This document shows, one piece after another, positions 8,322 through 16,856 of a stretch of 64,000 bases of DNA. The notes beneath the pieces were generated by a model. The model was not told the origin of the DNA. It saw only the letters and a list, made by a program, of their open reading frames with translations, and searched no databases. The stretch is taken from positions 1 through 64,000 of the forward strand of contig JAPLSB010000011.1 in assembly GCA_026398875.1 (NCBI GenBank), in the 5' to 3' direction. A program made the position numbers and the translations under genes. This stretch comes from Gammaproteobacteria bacterium (GTDB lineage Bacteria > Pseudomonadota > Gammaproteobacteria > Nevskiales > Nevskiaceae). Within the stretch, counting starts at the first letter, position 1, and the number at the start of each line of letters is the position of its first letter.

Positions 8322-8927
8322 GTGACCCGCAACAAGAGCCTGCTGCTGTCCGCCGTCGTTGCCGCTGCCGCCAGCGGTACCGCCATTGCCGCACCGGAGA
8401 CGTACACGATCGACTCCAGTCACACCTACCCGAGCTTCAAGGCCGCGCACATCGGCGGCATCTCGTTTTGGCGCGGCAAGATCGACAAGAACAGCGGCGC
8501 CGTCACTCTGGACCGCGCTGCCAAGACCGGCAGCATCGAAATCCTGATGGACATGACGACCATCGACTTCGGCCACGAAAAAATGAACGAGCACGCGAAG
8601 AAGGACGACATCTTCGACGTGGCCAAGTACCCGACCGCCACCTACAAGTCGACACGCCTCGTGTTCAGCGGCGATGCGATCACCGCGGTCGAAGGCAATC
8701 TGACGCTGCACGGCGTCACCAAGCCGGTGACCCTGACCGTCAACCAGTTCAAGTGCATTCCGCACCCGTTCTACAAGCGTGAAGTCTGCGGCGCCGACGC
8801 CAGCGCCGTGATCGACCGCACCGATTTCGGCGTTTCCTACGGTGTCGGCAAGGCCATTCCGGATGGCAAGGTCACGCTCGAAATTCAGGTCGAAGCGCTG
8901 AAGGACGAGGCGGCTGGTCCGGCCTGA
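8322..8927 (+). CDS. YceI family periplasmic protein (second copy)
   Basis: This 201-residue exported protein begins with GTG at 8322, preceded by TGAGGA at 8309-8314. Its signal peptide runs to about residue 23 (cleavage around IAAPET). The YceI signature DSSHTYPSFKAAHIGG and the later HEKMNEHAKKDDIFD phrase are well kept. The barrel binds polyisoprenoid lipid in known relatives. Two different YceI genes in tandem after cytochrome b561 suggest paralogues with related roles. Confidence 0.92.
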   Translation: MTRNKSLLLSAVVAAAASGTAIAAPETYTIDSSHTYPSFKAAHIGGISFWRGKIDKNSGAVTLDRAAKTGSIEILMDMTTIDFGHEKMNEHAKKDDIFDVAKYPTATYKSTRLVFSGDAITAVEGNLTLHGVTKPVTLTVNQFKCIPHPFYKREVCGADASAVIDRTDFGVSYGVGKAIPDGKVTLEIQVEALKDEAAGPA

Positions 8928-9405
8928 TCCGGTTGCCGCCCTGGCAGTGACGCGACTCGGCATCCTCCGATGCGCGTCGCTGCCGCGGCCGCCAGCGACC
9001 GTGAAGTCGCTGCAAGTTTCGTTTTCAACATCCCTCGTTGACCGGACCCGACCTCACGAGCCCGTATAAGTCTGTGTAGCGACACAACAGTCACGCCCTC
9101 AATTGCGAGGTAGCGCTGCGTGTCAACTCACGATTGTCGCCCTCCCTGAATGACATGGCCGGCCCGGGCCTCGGGATGCGTCAACACCGACGCCCCGCCA
9201 AACCGCACCGCCCCGCACCAAAACAACCAAGCAAAGCGGCTGACCGCGGCGAATGGTGCTCTGCATCAGTGCGCAACGCCCCATAAGCGCATTGCTTTGT
9301 GACCGTCATCACATCTCCGCCCAGATGGATGGCGCCCAACCCACCAACATCGCGGAATCTCCATATCGAGAGGGAAGGCTTTTCTAAAACAATAATTTTC
9401 TATTG
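8928..9405. other. 478-base intergenic region upstream of the LuxR-type gene
   Basis: No convincing gene is visible in this stretch. The last 40 bases before 9406 are strongly AT-rich (around CTAAAACAATAATTTTC), which suits a promoter for the regulator gene, but no well-spaced -35/-10 pair stands out. There is no clear Shine-Dalgarno sequence directly ahead of ATG 9406. Confidence 0.5.
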
Positions 9406-10587
9406 ATGAATACCAGAGCGAGATCCGCACCGGAATGGGGCGGAACGTGGTTCGGGGCTGGCGGCGCTTTGACCCATACGGCGGCGGCGATGCCGCGGAA
9501 CGACCCCTCGATACCCAAGGTCGATGCCCTCGCGCGAAGCAGCCGCAGCGGCACGCCACCCGACGGCTCGCCGTGTACCGCGTTGGTCCCGCAGATCGAG
9601 CCACTGCTTGCAGGGTTGCTGAATACCCTGCAAGGCGAATCGCTGCACCTGCTGGTCATTGAAGCAAGCGAGCAGCCACTGCCGTTCCGCCGCGTGCTGC
9701 GCGTAGACGTGGCGACCAGCGGCGCCACGCGCTGTAGGCTGCATGCGCAGACTGACCGCGAAGTGGCCGATCTGCTCGAATGCACCACGCTGCGAATCCA
9801 CACCACAGAAGACGCCATCTGCGTGCAGTCGTCGCTGCAGGCGCCGCTTGGCAGTGTTGGCGAGATGGCAGGCGTGATCGAACTGCTTCGTCGCCCACCG
9901 ATGCCGTCCTATGCGCGTAGTGATCTCGACCAGCTGCAGACGCTGCTCCCGGGCATCGCACTGGCGCTGCAAAGCCTGCTGCGCTGTCGCTGGTCACAGC
10001 TGTACGCCGCCACGTTCGAAAACCTGCCGCATGGCATTGCGCTGATCGACGGCCGACGCAACCTGCAGGGCTGCAATGCCAGCATGCAGCGCGCCCTCGA
10101 ACGTGGCGATGGCCTGCGCCTGCTGGACGGTCAGGTGATCGCCAGCCACGCCAAGGTCGACAGCATGGTCAGCAACGCGGTACGCCGCGTGCTGGCCGAC
10201 CCGCAGCGCCGCGAGCGGGTGCTGGTGGAAATCGAACGGCCCGGCCAACCGCTGCCGTATCTGTTGCTGCTGCGCGCCGATGTCGCGCCGCCCGGCTTCG
10301 CCGTCGATGACCGCAGCCTGATCCGCATGACCCTCGCGGATCCGGCGGGCCTGCACTACGACGCGCTTCGGGAAATTACCAGCGCCGCCGGACTGACGGC
10401 GGCCGAGCGCGACGTGGCGCTGGCCATGGTCCAGGGCTACGACACCGCCGAAACCGCTGCCCGAATGAACATCGCGCAGAACACCGTGCGCTGGCACCAG
10501 AAGCGGATCTTCGGCAAGACAGGCACCCGTGGCCGTACCGATCTGGCACTGCGGCTGATGCTGGCGATCACGCTTTACGGACCTTGA
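9406..10587 (+). CDS. LuxR-type transcriptional regulator
   Basis: This 393-residue protein ends in a LuxR/GerE helix-turn-helix of about 60 residues (LTAAERDVALAMVQGYDTAE, then NTVRWHQKRIFGKTG). The first roughly 320 residues match no sensor domain I recognise, although the central part (FENLPHGIALIDGRRNLQGC) is PAS-like. ATG 9406 is preferred over the overlapping TTG at 9403. It sits directly upstream of, and co-oriented with, the DUF4402 fibre genes and is the likely regulator of that locus; that is inference from position. Confidence 0.85.
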   Translation: MNTRARSAPEWGGTWFGAGGALTHTAAAMPRNDPSIPKVDALARSSRSGTPPDGSPCTALVPQIEPLLAGLLNTLQGESLHLLVIEASEQPLPFRRVLRVDVATSGATRCRLHAQTDREVADLLECTTLRIHTTEDAICVQSSLQAPLGSVGEMAGVIELLRRPPMPSYARSDLDQLQTLLPGIALALQSLLRCRWSQLYAATFENLPHGIALIDGRRNLQGCNASMQRALERGDGLRLLDGQVIASHAKVDSMVSNAVRRVLADPQRRERVLVEIERPGQPLPYLLLLRADVAPPGFAVDDRSLIRMTLADPAGLHYDALREITSAAGLTAAERDVALAMVQGYDTAETAARMNIAQNTVRWHQKRIFGKTGTRGRTDLALRLMLAITLYGP

Positions 10588-10603
10588 TCACAAAGCCATC
10601 CAA

Positions 10604-10624
10604 ATGTGCCGACGAACGGCACAT
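10604..10624 (+). repeat. 8-bp-stem hairpin after the LuxR-type gene
   Basis: ATGTGCCG and CGGCACAT form a perfect 8-bp stem with a 5-base loop just after the regulator stop codon. There is no T-run, so a factor-independent terminator is doubtful. It could be a weak terminator or a protein-binding palindrome for the fibre-gene promoter region (10588-10790). Confidence 0.4.
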
Positions 10625-10790
10625 CTGGCCCTCCAAGTGGGCGGCGCTGGCCTGTATTGCGGATCGCTAAAGTCCATCTCGGTAGCTGAACCTGGAGTGG
10701 AGTTCAAGGCAGTGCAACAGGACTCCATGACACAGCTGCACGATGCACCACGTCCGGTTTCAACCAACATTCCAATTCGGGAGATACACC

Positions 10791-11273
10791 ATGCGCAAGA
10801 CTTCACTGCTGCTCGCCGTCGCCGCTATGTTCGGCATCACCGCCACTTCGGTGCAGGCTGCTCCGGTCACCGAGAACTACTCCGCTGACGTGACTGTTCT
10901 CGAACAGATCGCGATTAACGAAGACAAGAATCTGGACTTCGGAAAGATTGACAAGCCGAAGGCGGGCACTTCGGCTGACTATACGATCAGCGCTGCTGGT
11001 GTTCCGCAGCCTGTTGCCAACGACGGCAGCTTCATCAGCGGTGCAGAAGCGGGTCAGTACGATTTCACCGGTACGGACGGTCAGATGGCAACGATCGGCG
11101 CAACGGCAGGCGTTTGCGGTGGCGGCCTGACGCTCAGCGCACTGACGCTTTCGGCCGGCCCAACGGTTTCGCTCGACGCGGAAAACGTCGGCCTCGGTGG
11201 CACGCTGACCGTCCCGGCGGCGACCGTTGCCGGCGCTTACACCTGCGCGTACACGCTGACCGCGAGCTACTAA
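10791..11273 (+). CDS. DUF4402 protein, probable major fibre subunit
   Basis: This 160-residue secreted protein has a signal peptide (1-23, cleavage after VQA). A DUF4402 domain follows, with the signature NLDFGKIDKPKAG, a glycine-rich middle, a Cys pair and a C-terminal TCAYTLTASY strand. ATG 10791 is preceded by GGGAGA (10779-10784). DUF4402 proteins often occur with PapD-like chaperones and usher-like proteins, as here. Being first in the locus and followed by a strong hairpin suggests high expression as the major subunit; that is inference. Confidence 0.85.
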   Translation: MRKTSLLLAVAAMFGITATSVQAAPVTENYSADVTVLEQIAINEDKNLDFGKIDKPKAGTSADYTISAAGVPQPVANDGSFISGAEAGQYDFTGTDGQMATIGATAGVCGGGLTLSALTLSAGPTVSLDAENVGLGGTLTVPAATVAGAYTCAYTLTASY

Positions 11274-11289
11274 AGCCCGCCTGCTTGAA

Positions 11290-11325
11290 TGCAACAACCC
11301 ACGGCCGCAAGGCCGTGTGGTTGCA
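11290..11325 (+). other. Intercistronic hairpin between two DUF4402 genes
   Basis: An outer TGCAAC/GTTGCA stem and an inner ACGGCC/GGCCGT stem closed by a GCAA tetraloop form a stable hairpin between the first two subunit genes. No T-run follows. Such structures often protect the upstream message or dampen read-through, which would favour the first subunit; this role is inferred. Confidence 0.6.
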
Positions 11326-11342
11326 GACCAGAGGATCGTGAG

Positions 11343-11843
11343 ATGCCACAGAATCGTTTCATCCAGCACGCCATGGTGTTGGCCGTGGCCACGTGGATCA
11401 CGGGCGTGGTCCATGCTGCGCCGGTATCGGCTCCATTCTCAGCCAGCGTGACAGTGCTTCAACAGGTCGAGATCAAGGAAGACTTCAATCTGTCATTTGG
11501 GAAGATCGACAAACCTCGAACCGGAACGCAATCGTTTCAGGTGTTGGCTGATGGCAACACAACCGTGACCGGTGGCGGTGTTGGCGGCTCATTCATAGGC
11601 GGGCATCGTGCCGGGCAGTACGACATTCTCGGCAGCGCAAACAATGCAGCGGTATTGATTACAAGTGGGGCCGACTGTTCGGATACCAGTATCGAACTTA
11701 CCGGTGTCACGATTGAACTTCCGCCTCGTCCTCGAATGCTACCGATCATGGATGCAAAGCTTGGCGGCACGCTTCGCGTATCGGCTAGCTCCAACCCAGG
11801 CAACCATACCTGTCCGTATTCGATAACTGCGCAGTATCAGTAA
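11343..11843 (+). CDS. DUF4402 protein, second subunit
   Basis: This 166-residue paralogue of the preceding subunit has a signal peptide (1-25, ending VVHA) and the signature NLSFGKIDKPRTG. Its C-terminus (TCPYSITAQYQ) matches the terminal strand of the first subunit. A GAGG ribosome site lies at 11331-11334. Its base composition is visibly more AT-rich than the flanking genes, which may point to a different history or relaxed codon use. It probably encodes a minor or alternative subunit of the same fibre. Confidence 0.85.
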   Translation: MPQNRFIQHAMVLAVATWITGVVHAAPVSAPFSASVTVLQQVEIKEDFNLSFGKIDKPRTGTQSFQVLADGNTTVTGGGVGGSFIGGHRAGQYDILGSANNAAVLITSGADCSDTSIELTGVTIELPPRPRMLPIMDAKLGGTLRVSASSNPGNHTCPYSITAQYQ

Positions 11844-11881
11844 TTGGTGTTGTAGGTACGACGCAGTAACTATGTCCCTTT

Positions 11882-11918
11882 GACCGCGCCGGGGCCGGGG
11901 CCCCGCCGCGGTCTTTTT
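11882..11918 (+). terminator. Strong hairpin plus T-run inside the fibre locus
   Basis: A GC-rich stem of about 15 bp with one mismatch (5' arm beginning GACCGCG, 3' arm ending CGCGGTC) is followed by TTTTT. It has all features of a factor-independent terminator, yet the chaperone gene begins only 10 bases later. It therefore acts as an internal attenuator separating the abundant subunits from the assembly genes, or the assembly genes rely on read-through. Confidence 0.8.
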
Positions 11919-11927
11919 GGTGAAGCC

Positions 11928-12842
11928 ATGAAGACTCCACTCAGGATGACATTCAGTATGCACCGTGCGTGCTGCGCAGCTAGAGCTATTGCGAGAGACG
12001 CGCTGTTGTTATTCGGCCTGCTTTCCCTGCAGCCCGCGTCGGCTCAGGGCCCCGGAGCCCTCGGCGTCAGCCCGACCAATATCCTGTTCGAAGGCCGCGA
12101 GCGCAGCGTGGAAGTCACGTTGATCAACCGTGGCAGCCAGGCCGCGACCTATCGGATTTCATTCCAGAACCTGCGCCAGACCGCGACCGGCGAGTATCAG
12201 ACGATCGAGACGCCGGAAGATCTGCAGCCGCTGGAAAAGCCGGCTGAACCGCTGGTGCGCTACTCGCCGCGTCAGGTCACCGTGGAGCCCGGCAAGCCGC
12301 AGAGCATCCGCGTGATGCTGCGCAAGCCGGCCGATCTGCCGCCGGGCGAATACCGTTCCCACATGCTGTTCCAGCAGCTTCCGCCGCCGAATCTCGGCCA
12401 GTCGATCGAACCGGACCTCGGGCCCGAACAGGTCGCAGTCAAGCTGATTCCATTGGTTGGCGTGTCGATCCCGGTGATCGTCCGCGAAGGCCAGACCCAG
12501 GCGACAGCACAGTTGGTCGATCCGCGCATCGACGAAGTCGATCCGGAAGTCTCTAACAGCGCGGCGCAGGTCGAGGTCCGCATTCGCCGCGAAGGCAATG
12601 CCTCGGTGCGTGGTGATCTGGAGGCGCGCTTCGTGCCGGCCGCCGGTGGTGCACCGCTCGAGGTTGGCCTCATTCGCGGACTGTCGGTGCTGTACCCGAA
12701 TGAGGAGCGCACGGCCCGCGTGTCGCTGAACGTGCCGGACGGCGTGAAGCTGAGTGGCGGCACGCTGCAGCTGGCCTATCGCGCTGCGGGTGACGGTGAC
12801 AAGCGGCCGGTGCTCGCCAGCAGCGAGCTGACGTTGCCCTGA
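11928..12842 (+). CDS. PapD-like periplasmic pilus chaperone
   Basis: This 304-residue protein has a long signal peptide (to about QPASAQG). An immunoglobulin-like PapD N-domain follows (LGVSPTNILFEGRERSVEVTL). It is predicted to bind DUF4402 subunits in the periplasm and deliver them to the usher. ATG 11928 is chosen because the frame upstream of it is occupied by the terminator hairpin; ATG 11946 is an alternative. It is longer than classical chaperones (about 230-250 residues), with extra length in the second domain. The usher gene starts 13 bases later. Confidence 0.85.
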   Translation: MKTPLRMTFSMHRACCAARAIARDALLLFGLLSLQPASAQGPGALGVSPTNILFEGRERSVEVTLINRGSQAATYRISFQNLRQTATGEYQTIETPEDLQPLEKPAEPLVRYSPRQVTVEPGKPQSIRVMLRKPADLPPGEYRSHMLFQQLPPPNLGQSIEPDLGPEQVAVKLIPLVGVSIPVIVREGQTQATAQLVDPRIDEVDPEVSNSAAQVEVRIRREGNASVRGDLEARFVPAAGGAPLEVGLIRGLSVLYPNEERTARVSLNVPDGVKLSGGTLQLAYRAAGDGDKRPVLASSELTLP

Positions 12843-12855
12843 GCATCAGCGCGCC

Positions 12856-15681
12856 ATGCCGCATCCGGCCCCACCCGCAGTTTCACTGCGGCATTTGCGC
12901 CGCAGCGGCTGGCTGCTGGGTGCCAGTGCCGCCGGCCTGTTGATCGGTTCAGCAGCAACAGCGTTGGCGAACAGCGCCAATCAACTGCTCGGCAGCAGCC
13001 TGATTCCCAGCGAAGGGCTTGCAGCGGTGACGGTCGATCAGGAACTGATCGTGCAGCTGACCTTCGGTCGCTTCGTTCTGAATGATGCGGTGATCGCCTA
13101 CCCCGCTGGCAGCGGCGTGCTGCTGCCGCTGGATGCGCTGATGCGCGCACTGGACTTCGCGGTCACCGTGGAAGCCGATGTCGGCCGTGCGCACGGCTGG
13201 TTCCTGCATGAATCGCGCAGCTTCGAACTCGACATTGCCAGCGGCGAAGCGGTGGTCGAAGGCCGCCACGTCGCCTGGCCACCGGGCGCCGTGCAGACCA
13301 TCGACGGCGATCTGTATGTCGCCTCGCCGCTGCTGTCCGACTGGTTCCCGCTGCAGTTTGCGTTCGATGCGACGTCGCTGGTCGTCGAAGTCTCGGCGCG
13401 CGAACGGATGCCGTTCGAGGACGCGCTGGAACGCCAGCAGCTGCGCGCGCGTCGCCGCGATCCGGAAGCCGACACCACCGTGATGCTGCCGCGCGTCACC
13501 CCTGACTATGCGTTCGCCAGCTTTCCGATGGCCGACATCAGTATCGATGGCGATGCCGCCCAGCGCGGCGCGCGGCAGGCGCGCGCGTCGGCCCTGGTGG
13601 CCGGCGATCTGCTATTCGCCGGCGCCAGCGGTTTCGCCTCGATCGACCAGCAAGGCCAGCTGCGCGATCCGCGCCTGCGGCTGGAACGCCGCGACGAGGA
13701 AGGCTACGCGCTCGGTTTCAAGGGTCTGACCGGTGCAGCGATCGGTGACACGTTCACCAGCAACGTGCCGCTGATCGCCGCCGGATCGAACGGCCTTGGG
13801 CTCAGCCTGACCAATCAGCCGCTGAACCGGCTCAGCGATCTGGATCGCGTGACCCTGCGCGGCAACGTGACGCCGGGCTGGGACGTCGAGCTGTATCGCA
13901 ATGGTTCGCTGTTCGATTTTGCCCAGGCGACCGGTGATGGCCGCTATGAATTCACCGACGTGCCGCTGCTGCCCGGCGTCAACGACATGCTCGTGGTGCT
14001 GCTGGGGCCGCAGGGGCAGCGCCGCGAAGTCGCCCAGCGCTACTACGCCGGCCCCGGACTGATCAGCCCCGGCCAACAGTACTTCGACGTGTTCGTCGGC
14101 CAGCACGAGCAGCGCCTGCTGCGGGTCGGCGAAGACACCGAGCGCGACCAGCAGGGCGTCGGCAAGGATCGCTGGCTGGCCAGCATCGAAACCGGCATCA
14201 CGCCGAACCTGTCGGTGGCGACCTCGTTTGCCCGGCTGCCGATCGGCGACAAGGTGCGTGACTTCGGGATGCTCGGTCTGCGCAGCCAGCTGGGCGGCGT
14301 GTTCGGCCGACTTGATGTCGCCTACGACGACCGCGGCGGTATCGGTGCCGAAGTCAGTGCCCTGACCCGCATCGGCGACACCAGCTTTTCGCTGCGTCAG
14401 GGCTGGTTTTCCGGCTTCGAAAGCGAGGACACGCTGCGCTCCGGCCAGGGTCTGAAGCTGCGCACCGAAGCGCGTGTCGAACAGCCGATGCAGTTCGGCA
14501 ATCTGCCGAGAATGAACGGCACCTACCAGCTGCGTTACGACAGACTGGCCTCGCAGCAGCGTGCTACCGCCAGTGCCCGGCATTCGCTGTTCGTGCTGCC
14601 GTTCGCCTTTGCACACACGCTGGATGCGCAGATCAATTCCGGTTCGTCGGTCAACGTGCGCGGCAATCTGCTGACCAGCGCCCGCTTGCGCGCGCGGGAT
14701 CTGATCCGAACCAATGTCGTCTACAGCGCCGGCCCGAAGATCCGGCTCGACGCCGTCAACGCCGGCTGGCAGCGGCAGATCGGACTGAACACCCAGGTTC
14801 GTGCCGATGTGTCGCAGGGGATCGGCGGCGACCGCAGCACCAATGCGGTGGCCGGCGTCACGCAGCGCTTCCGGCAGATGCTGATCAGCACGTTCGCCGG
14901 CTATGGCAATCGCCAGGGAGGGCTGGCCGGCATCAGCGCCTTCTTCAGCTTTGGCCGGGGCCCATCCGGCAGCCCGGTGATGCGCGCGGATTCGATGGCC
15001 GCCGGCGGCGTGGTCGGCGCGCGGGCGTTTCTCGACAACGATTCCGACGGCCGATTCTCCAAAGGCGATGCACCGCTGGAGAATGTCGGCTTCAGCGGCA
15101 GTTCGCGCACCATCCGCACGCAGACGGACGGCTATGCGCTGCTGCCGGCCTACGGCGCCTACCAGAGCGCTGCGCTGCGGCTGGACGAATCCACGCTCGA
15201 CGATCCGTACTGGGTCGCAGCGGTTCCCGGCTACCGCGCTGTCGCCCGGCCGGGCCGGGTCACCGTGCTGGACTTTCCGGTGACGCCGACCGGAGAGGTC
15301 GCCGGAACGGTATATCTGCGCAAGGGCGACGCGAAGACCGCCGTATCGAACGTCAAGCTGATGCTGATCACGGCTGCCGGGCGCGTGGTGTCGGAAGTGA
15401 AGAGCGACTACGACGGCTACTACCTGTTCGAACGTGTACCCCCGGGCGACTACCGGGTCACGGTCGATCCGGAGCAGATGGTCCGTCAGCGTCTGCTGAT
15501 CGGTCCGCCAAAGACCGTATTGCTGACGCCGGGCCAGAACAACGATATCCGCGGCATCGATCTGATTCTCGAACGTCTGCCGTTCGAGGAGGCGCGTGCA
15601 GCGCCCGAAACCCTGAAGCTCGCGGTTCCTGCATCGGCAGCTGTAATGCCCGGTGCCTTCACGCAACGAGTCAATCCATGA
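12856..15681 (+). CDS. Usher-like outer-membrane assembly protein
   Basis: This 941-residue protein has an N-terminal signal segment (about 15-40). An N-terminal domain is followed by a long beta-barrel region with a plug-like segment (about 200-710; phrases such as GWDVELYRNGSLFDF and PGVNDMLVVLLGPQG are usher-like). The C-terminal part carries a calcium-loop-like FLDNDSDGRFSKGDAP (about 726-741) and a Cna-B/carboxypeptidase-regulatory-like domain (about 815-885, SDYDGYYLFERVPPGDYRV). It should form the secretion pore for DUF4402 subunits. Its stop overlaps the next start as ATGA. Confidence 0.8.
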   Translation: MPHPAPPAVSLRHLRRSGWLLGASAAGLLIGSAATALANSANQLLGSSLIPSEGLAAVTVDQELIVQLTFGRFVLNDAVIAYPAGSGVLLPLDALMRALDFAVTVEADVGRAHGWFLHESRSFELDIASGEAVVEGRHVAWPPGAVQTIDGDLYVASPLLSDWFPLQFAFDATSLVVEVSARERMPFEDALERQQLRARRRDPEADTTVMLPRVTPDYAFASFPMADISIDGDAAQRGARQARASALVAGDLLFAGASGFASIDQQGQLRDPRLRLERRDEEGYALGFKGLTGAAIGDTFTSNVPLIAAGSNGLGLSLTNQPLNRLSDLDRVTLRGNVTPGWDVELYRNGSLFDFAQATGDGRYEFTDVPLLPGVNDMLVVLLGPQGQRREVAQRYYAGPGLISPGQQYFDVFVGQHEQRLLRVGEDTERDQQGVGKDRWLASIETGITPNLSVATSFARLPIGDKVRDFGMLGLRSQLGGVFGRLDVAYDDRGGIGAEVSALTRIGDTSFSLRQGWFSGFESEDTLRSGQGLKLRTEARVEQPMQFGNLPRMNGTYQLRYDRLASQQRATASARHSLFVLPFAFAHTLDAQINSGSSVNVRGNLLTSARLRARDLIRTNVVYSAGPKIRLDAVNAGWQRQIGLNTQVRADVSQGIGGDRSTNAVAGVTQRFRQMLISTFAGYGNRQGGLAGISAFFSFGRGPSGSPVMRADSMAAGGVVGARAFLDNDSDGRFSKGDAPLENVGFSGSSRTIRTQTDGYALLPAYGAYQSAALRLDESTLDDPYWVAAVPGYRAVARPGRVTVLDFPVTPTGEVAGTVYLRKGDAKTAVSNVKLMLITAAGRVVSEVKSDYDGYYLFERVPPGDYRVTVDPEQMVRQRLLIGPPKTVLLTPGQNNDIRGIDLILERLPFEEARAAPETLKLAVPASAAVMPGAFTQRVNP

Positions 15682-16205
15682 AGCCATCCATTCAAAGCCT
15701 GCTGCTCGGCACCGGACTTTTGCTGTCGTCGACCCTGAGCGCACAGGGCATCACCGCCTTTCCGCCTGCCGGGGGCATGCGGCCACCGGGCGCCGTCGGG
15801 GCGACGCAGTTTTCGTCACTGCAGGTCGAGGTACTCGAGGAGATCGACTTCGGACGAGTCGTGGCCAATCGGCAGCAGGCCGGCACGGTCAGGCTCGACG
15901 CCAACCGCAATGCCGTCGTGACCGGCGGCTCCGAAGCGCTGCCGGGCGCGCGCAGCATCACGCGTATCCGGGTCAAGGGATCCCCGAACCAGCAGGTGAT
16001 GGCGATGCTGCCGTCCACCGCGACGCTGCAGGGCCCGCGCGGCACGCTGCAGTTATCGGCGTTCCAGGTCCTACCCGACGCGATGCAGACGCTCGATGCC
16101 TCGGGCGTCGCGACGTTCACGATCATCTCGACATTGAACATACCGGCGAATGCCACGGATGGCCGGTACCTGGCCGATGTCCTCGTCAGCTTCGACTATC
16201 AGTGA
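15678..16205 (+). CDS. DUF4402 protein, third subunit
   Basis: This 175-residue secreted protein has a signal peptide (1-22, ending TLSAQG). Its DUF4402 core reads VLEEIDFGRVVANRQQAGTV and it ends DVLVSFDYQ. It overlaps the usher by 4 bases, so it is translationally coupled. It is more divergent from the first two subunits and lacks their FGKIDKP phrase. A role as tip, base or adaptor subunit is plausible but only inferred. Confidence 0.82.
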   Translation: MKPSIQSLLLGTGLLLSSTLSAQGITAFPPAGGMRPPGAVGATQFSSLQVEVLEEIDFGRVVANRQQAGTVRLDANRNAVVTGGSEALPGARSITRIRVKGSPNQQVMAMLPSTATLQGPRGTLQLSAFQVLPDAMQTLDASGVATFTIISTLNIPANATDGRYLADVLVSFDYQ

Positions 16206-16234
16206 TGACACCCATGCGCTCTGGAGATCATGTG

Positions 16235-16837
16235 ATGAGCAGTGACAATCAAGCGCAATCGGCAGCGCTGCGTGTTCGTGGCAGGCACCGGGCCTGGCTG
16301 GCGCTGGGCTGGCTGCTATGCGCGCCGGCGGTGTATTCGGCGCCCGCATCGCTGCAGTCGACTGCCGAAGTCGACATCATTCGGCCACTGAAGGTGACGC
16401 CGACGCGCGAGCTCGATTTCGGTTCGCTGCTGATCGTCAACCTGAATGTGCTCGGCAGCGCGCGGCTGACTCTGTCGCCATCCGGCCGTGCCAGTGCCTC
16501 CGGTGGACTGCTGACCGTCTGGCTCGCCGCTGGCCGTCATCCCGGGGAAGCGAAAGTATCCGGCGAACCGCAGCTGGCCTATGTGGTCAGTGCACCCAGC
16601 AGGATCACCTTGCCCTGGGGCAACAACACGCTGTTCGTGCAGGACTTCCGATTCGCATCATCGACGCGCGGCGGTTCCGGGCCGAGCGGCTATGTGGCGC
16701 AGGTCAACCGGTCCGGGAACGACGTGCTGGCCATTGGCGGCACGCTGGTGTTTCCGCCGCGAGTGGTCGGGACGCTGGCCGCGCTGCTCAGCCGCTCGCT
16801 GGCAGTGACGGTGCCGGTCACGGTCCAGTACCAGTGA
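16235..16837 (+). CDS. DUF4402-like protein, fourth subunit
   Basis: This 200-residue protein has an N-terminal basic stretch followed by a signal segment (LALGWLLCAPAVYSA). A DUF4402-like core follows (RELDFGSLLIVNLNVLGSA) and a C-terminal VTVPVTVQYQ strand. Start candidates are 16205 (overlapping the previous stop), 16214, GTG 16232 and ATG 16235. The GGAG at 16222-16225 favours 16232 or 16235. It is the last gene of the fibre locus and faces the glutamate dehydrogenase gene tail to tail across 19 bases. Confidence 0.78.
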   Translation: MSSDNQAQSAALRVRGRHRAWLALGWLLCAPAVYSAPASLQSTAEVDIIRPLKVTPTRELDFGSLLIVNLNVLGSARLTLSPSGRASASGGLLTVWLAAGRHPGEAKVSGEPQLAYVVSAPSRITLPWGNNTLFVQDFRFASSTRGGSGPSGYVAQVNRSGNDVLAIGGTLVFPPRVVGTLAALLSRSLAVTVPVTVQYQ

Positions 16838-16856
16838 CCGGCCCGCGGTCCAGGCG

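Noticed and set aside
9038-9070. TTGACC and TATAAG as a promoter upstream of the LuxR-type gene
   Set aside because: The spacer is 21 bases, too long for sigma-70, and the start would be more than 300 bases from the gene.
10584-10594. FNR-like TTGAT after the LuxR-type gene
   Set aside because: Only one half-site is present; the ATCAA half is missing.
10648-10664. Possible sigma-54 promoter (TGGCCTGTATTGC) ahead of the fibre genes
   Set aside because: Only 8 bases separate the GG and GC elements; sigma-54 promoters need 10.
13612-15744. 710-codon open frame on the minus strand
   Set aside because: It is antisense to the usher gene, with a shadow-type composition.
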